Origin: Rutidosis leptorrhynchoides
Taxonomy: Eukaryota > Streptophyta > Magnoliopsida > Asterales > Asteraceae
Assembly (NCBI RefSeq): GCF_046630445.1
Contig: NC_092333.1
Location: 357,463,001-357,527,000, forward strand
Direction of reading: 5' to 3'
DNA length: 64,000 nt
The position numbers and the translations under genes are program-made. Each line of letters opens with the position of its first letter. The stretch's first letter is position 1. The notes beneath the pieces are model-generated. The model made no database searches and was not told the DNA's origin. It worked only from the letters and a program-made list of their open reading frames with translations. This document shows positions 62,262 through 64,000 of this stretch, one piece after another.

Positions 62262-62954
62262 ATGGACGTTAAGGGTAGACAACCGAATATTTTAGAAGAC
62301 CTACCAGAGGATATGATTGAGAAAATCTTGTCTAGAGTCGGTCTGAATTCATCAGCACATTTAGTTATGGCGAAATTAACTTGTCAAACATTTGAAAGAC
62401 TTTCCAGAAATGCCTTAGTTTATAAAAGGCTTTCCTTTGATAGGTGGGGTATATCACATTGGGGAGACTTTAAGTTATGCCGTGTTTTCTTTAAAGCGTT
62501 AAATGCGGGGAACCCAAATGCAATTTTACGCTACGGGTTAAGAACCTATTTTGACTCAACATATCCCAACATAGGATTTCGTGAATTAGAAAGAGCTTCT
62601 AACATAAAACATAAAGAAGCATGTTATGCTTACGGCTTAGTGATGTTCTCTTCTTACCAAAGTGAGAAAAAGAACATCGGATTGCAGCTTTTAAATAAAA
62701 CTTTCCCACAAGTGACGGATTCAGTAGTTGGGGTGAGAAATAAGGTTTTTAGATTATTACGGGGCTGTTGGACATTACGAAACCCTCGTCCTTTTGACGA
62801 CATTACAACATGCTGCCTAGCTAATGGTCATAACGGTTATTTTCCACAAGACCAAGGATGGGAAGTCGTCTTAGTAAAACCAGAATGGATGACTTGTTTC
62901 TGGACTTATGAATTACGTGTCTTTATTTCCTTTGCTGAACAACTTGCGTATTAA
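62262..62954 (+). CDS. F-box protein gene carried inside a gypsy retrotransposon
   Basis: 230 codons, start ATG 62262-62264, intact. Residues about 10-50 form an F-box (ILEDLPEDMIEKILSRVG, then LTCQTFERLSRN), the domain that docks on SKP1 in SCF ubiquitin ligases. The rest resembles the plant F-box proteins with a SEL1-like helical part (FFKALNAGNPNAILRYGLRT, ELERASNIKHKEACYAYGLV) and ends in an aromatic and Cys-containing tail. That family in plants is nuclear-encoded and often linked to regulated protein breakdown. Here it stands between the element's leader and gag, on the same strand. A TTTTACAG (62242-62249) just upstream could be a splice acceptor. Capture from a host gene is inferred. 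Confidence 0.75.
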   Translation: MDVKGRQPNILEDLPEDMIEKILSRVGLNSSAHLVMAKLTCQTFERLSRNALVYKRLSFDRWGISHWGDFKLCRVFFKALNAGNPNAILRYGLRTYFDSTYPNIGFRELERASNIKHKEACYAYGLVMFSSYQSEKKNIGLQLLNKTFPQVTDSVVGVRNKVFRLLRGCWTLRNPRPFDDITTCCLANGHNGYFPQDQGWEVVLVKPEWMTCFWTYELRVFISFAEQLAY

Positions 62955-63277
62955 CTAGATTTATCTTCAAAACTGTCCTGTATCATAGTGTACTATATTT
63001 CATGTTATATGTAATATAGCGAAGTTGTAAGTTTGAAGAATATTTGTATGTGATATATTATTATAATCAGTTTTTCATATGGAATTGTAGTAGTTGAATT
63101 TTATATTAGCTACTAAGTATGAACTTAACGGGTAGGTAGTACCTGAATTTAAACTTATAAAACGCTAATATGAAGAAAAAGCTTTTATAAATGAGTTCAT
63201 ATTATGCTACGAGATACTATTGACTACTCTTAATATTTTGTATGATTAAATTGTTTCATTTGACTACTTTGAAGGAA
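62955..63277 (+). other. Spacer between F-box ORF and gag
   Basis: AT-rich, with AACTTAACGGGTAGGTAGTACC at about 63122-63143, the landmark shared with the LARD interior at 6859. No ORF supported. Confidence 0.5.
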
Positions 63278-64000
63278 ATGGCACCGACTACTCGACACAC
63301 CTTGAATATGAGCGAAGAGGAATTTCGTACCTTTCTTGCTTCAAACATAGCCGCAGTACAGGCCGCGCTACATACCAACAATAACTCTGAATCTAGCAAT
63401 ACAGCTAACGGCGCAAGAAATCATGTAGGATGCTCCTACAAGGAATTCACTGCCTGCAAACCTTCAGAATTTGATGGGACCGAAGGACCAATCGGATTGA
63501 AACGGTGGACCATGAAAGTTGAATCGGTGTTTGCCATTAGTAAGTGTGCTGAAGGAGACTAAGTGAAGTACGCTACGCATACCTTCACAGGTATTGCGTT
63601 AACATGGTGGAATACCTATCTAGAGAAGTGGGACAAGATGCTGCTTACGCACTACCGTGGTCAACATTCAAGCACTTGATGAACGAGAAGTACCGTCCCA
63701 GAACTGAGGTCAATAAGCTCAAGTCAGAACTTAGAGGGTTACGAACACAGGGATTCGATATTACTTCGTACGAAAGACGATTCACAAAATTGTGCCTATT
63801 GTGTCCGAGAACGTTCGAAGATGAGGAAGAGAAGATCGACGCGTTTGTGAAAGGGTTACCGGAGAGAATCCAAGAAGATATAAGTTCACACGAGCCTGCC
63901 TCCATACAAAAGGCATGTAGAATGGCTCACAAACTAGTGAACCAGATTGAGGGAAGAATTAAAGAACAGGCGGCCGAAGAGGCCAACGTGAAGTTAGTCA
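63278..64000 (+). pseudogene. gag of the F-box element, broken and cut by the window end
   Basis: Starts ATG 63278-63280 (MAPTTRHTLNMSEEEF). The gag core is recognisable: GCSYKEFTACKPSEFDGTEG, then after a TAA at 63560-63562 the motif HTFTGIALTWWNTY, then a one-base loss near 63630. After that the frame changes and continues with SELRGLRTQGFDITSYERRF, FVKGLPERI and MAHKLVNQIEGRI up to the window end. It corresponds to the same gag region as the other gypsy elements here but is distinct in sequence. Structural capsid role; this copy cannot give full Gag. Confidence 0.75.

Larger units (their letters stand above)
47084..64000 (+). mobile_element. Plus-strand Ty3/gypsy element carrying an F-box gene (runs past window end)
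   Basis: The 5' LTR starts TGTAGTGACCC at 47084, inside the gag of a decayed element, is interrupted at 48677-59475, resumes and ends GGGACATTTCA at 61315. Then follow a primer-binding site, an acidic ORF (61525-62132), an intact F-box ORF (62262-62954) and a broken gag (63278 onward). LTR right half and leader are related to the LARD at 584-29405. pol and the 3' LTR would lie beyond base 64000. Confidence 0.75.

Noticed and set aside
63645..63905. 86-codon minus-strand ORF at the window end
   Set aside because: Antisense to the gag of the F-box element, whose reading on the plus strand is clearly the real one.

Overview
This window reads as repeat-rich nuclear DNA from a flowering plant, probably a eudicot and possibly Asteraceae; the family-level guess is inference. 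It is AT-rich, full of nested LTR retrotransposons with long LTRs, and holds one ordinary host gene, a Dof-type transcription factor at 31977-32897 on the minus strand. I see no rRNA, tRNA or CRISPR features.

Layout. (1) 1-583 and about 29458-29960 are two parts of one decayed LINE, split by a large non-autonomous LTR element (584-29405, plus strand). That element has about 4.4 kb LTRs and a 4.4 kb interior with no gag or pol, so it is LARD-like. Its second LTR is itself split by a 16 kb array (12610-28626) of a minus-strand Ty3/gypsy element arranged LTR-interior-LTR-interior-LTR, with a TTTGG target duplication outside. (2) 29963-30871 is a fold-back, Mutator-like non-autonomous DNA element. 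(3) 30872-34833 is the genic island with the Dof gene. (4) 34834-about 36360 looks like the 3' end of a minus-strand LTR element, followed by faint LTR-like debris and unassigned DNA to 39838. (5) 39839-47083 holds an old LTR fragment, then a decayed minus-strand gypsy element. (6) 47084-64000 is a plus-strand gypsy element. Its 5' LTR is split by another tandem gypsy structure (48677-59475, minus strand), which includes an almost intact gag-pol. Its leader, downstream of the primer-binding site, carries an acidic ORF and an intact F-box protein gene before gag.

Most interesting points. (a) Each LTR of the 16 kb array carries about nine consecutive small hairpins with an almost constant loop and different but self-complementary stems. 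(b) An intact F-box ORF sits inside a gypsy element upstream of a broken gag. (c) Several different LTR families carry short palindrome clusters with a GCG-N-CGC-like or TCG-NN-CGA core and family-specific complementary arms, in two families upstream of a TATA-like box. (d) Two independent gypsy families form shared-LTR tandem structures within 64 kb.

Relative order of insertion from the nesting: in the left half LINE, then LARD, then the 16 kb array; in the right half old LTR, then decayed gypsy, then the F-box element, then the young tandem gypsy. The F-box element and the LARD share LTR and leader sequence, so the LARD may be a non-autonomous relative of the F-box family. Boundaries are by eye from TG...CA ends, primer-binding sites and comparison of copies inside the window; no database search was possible.
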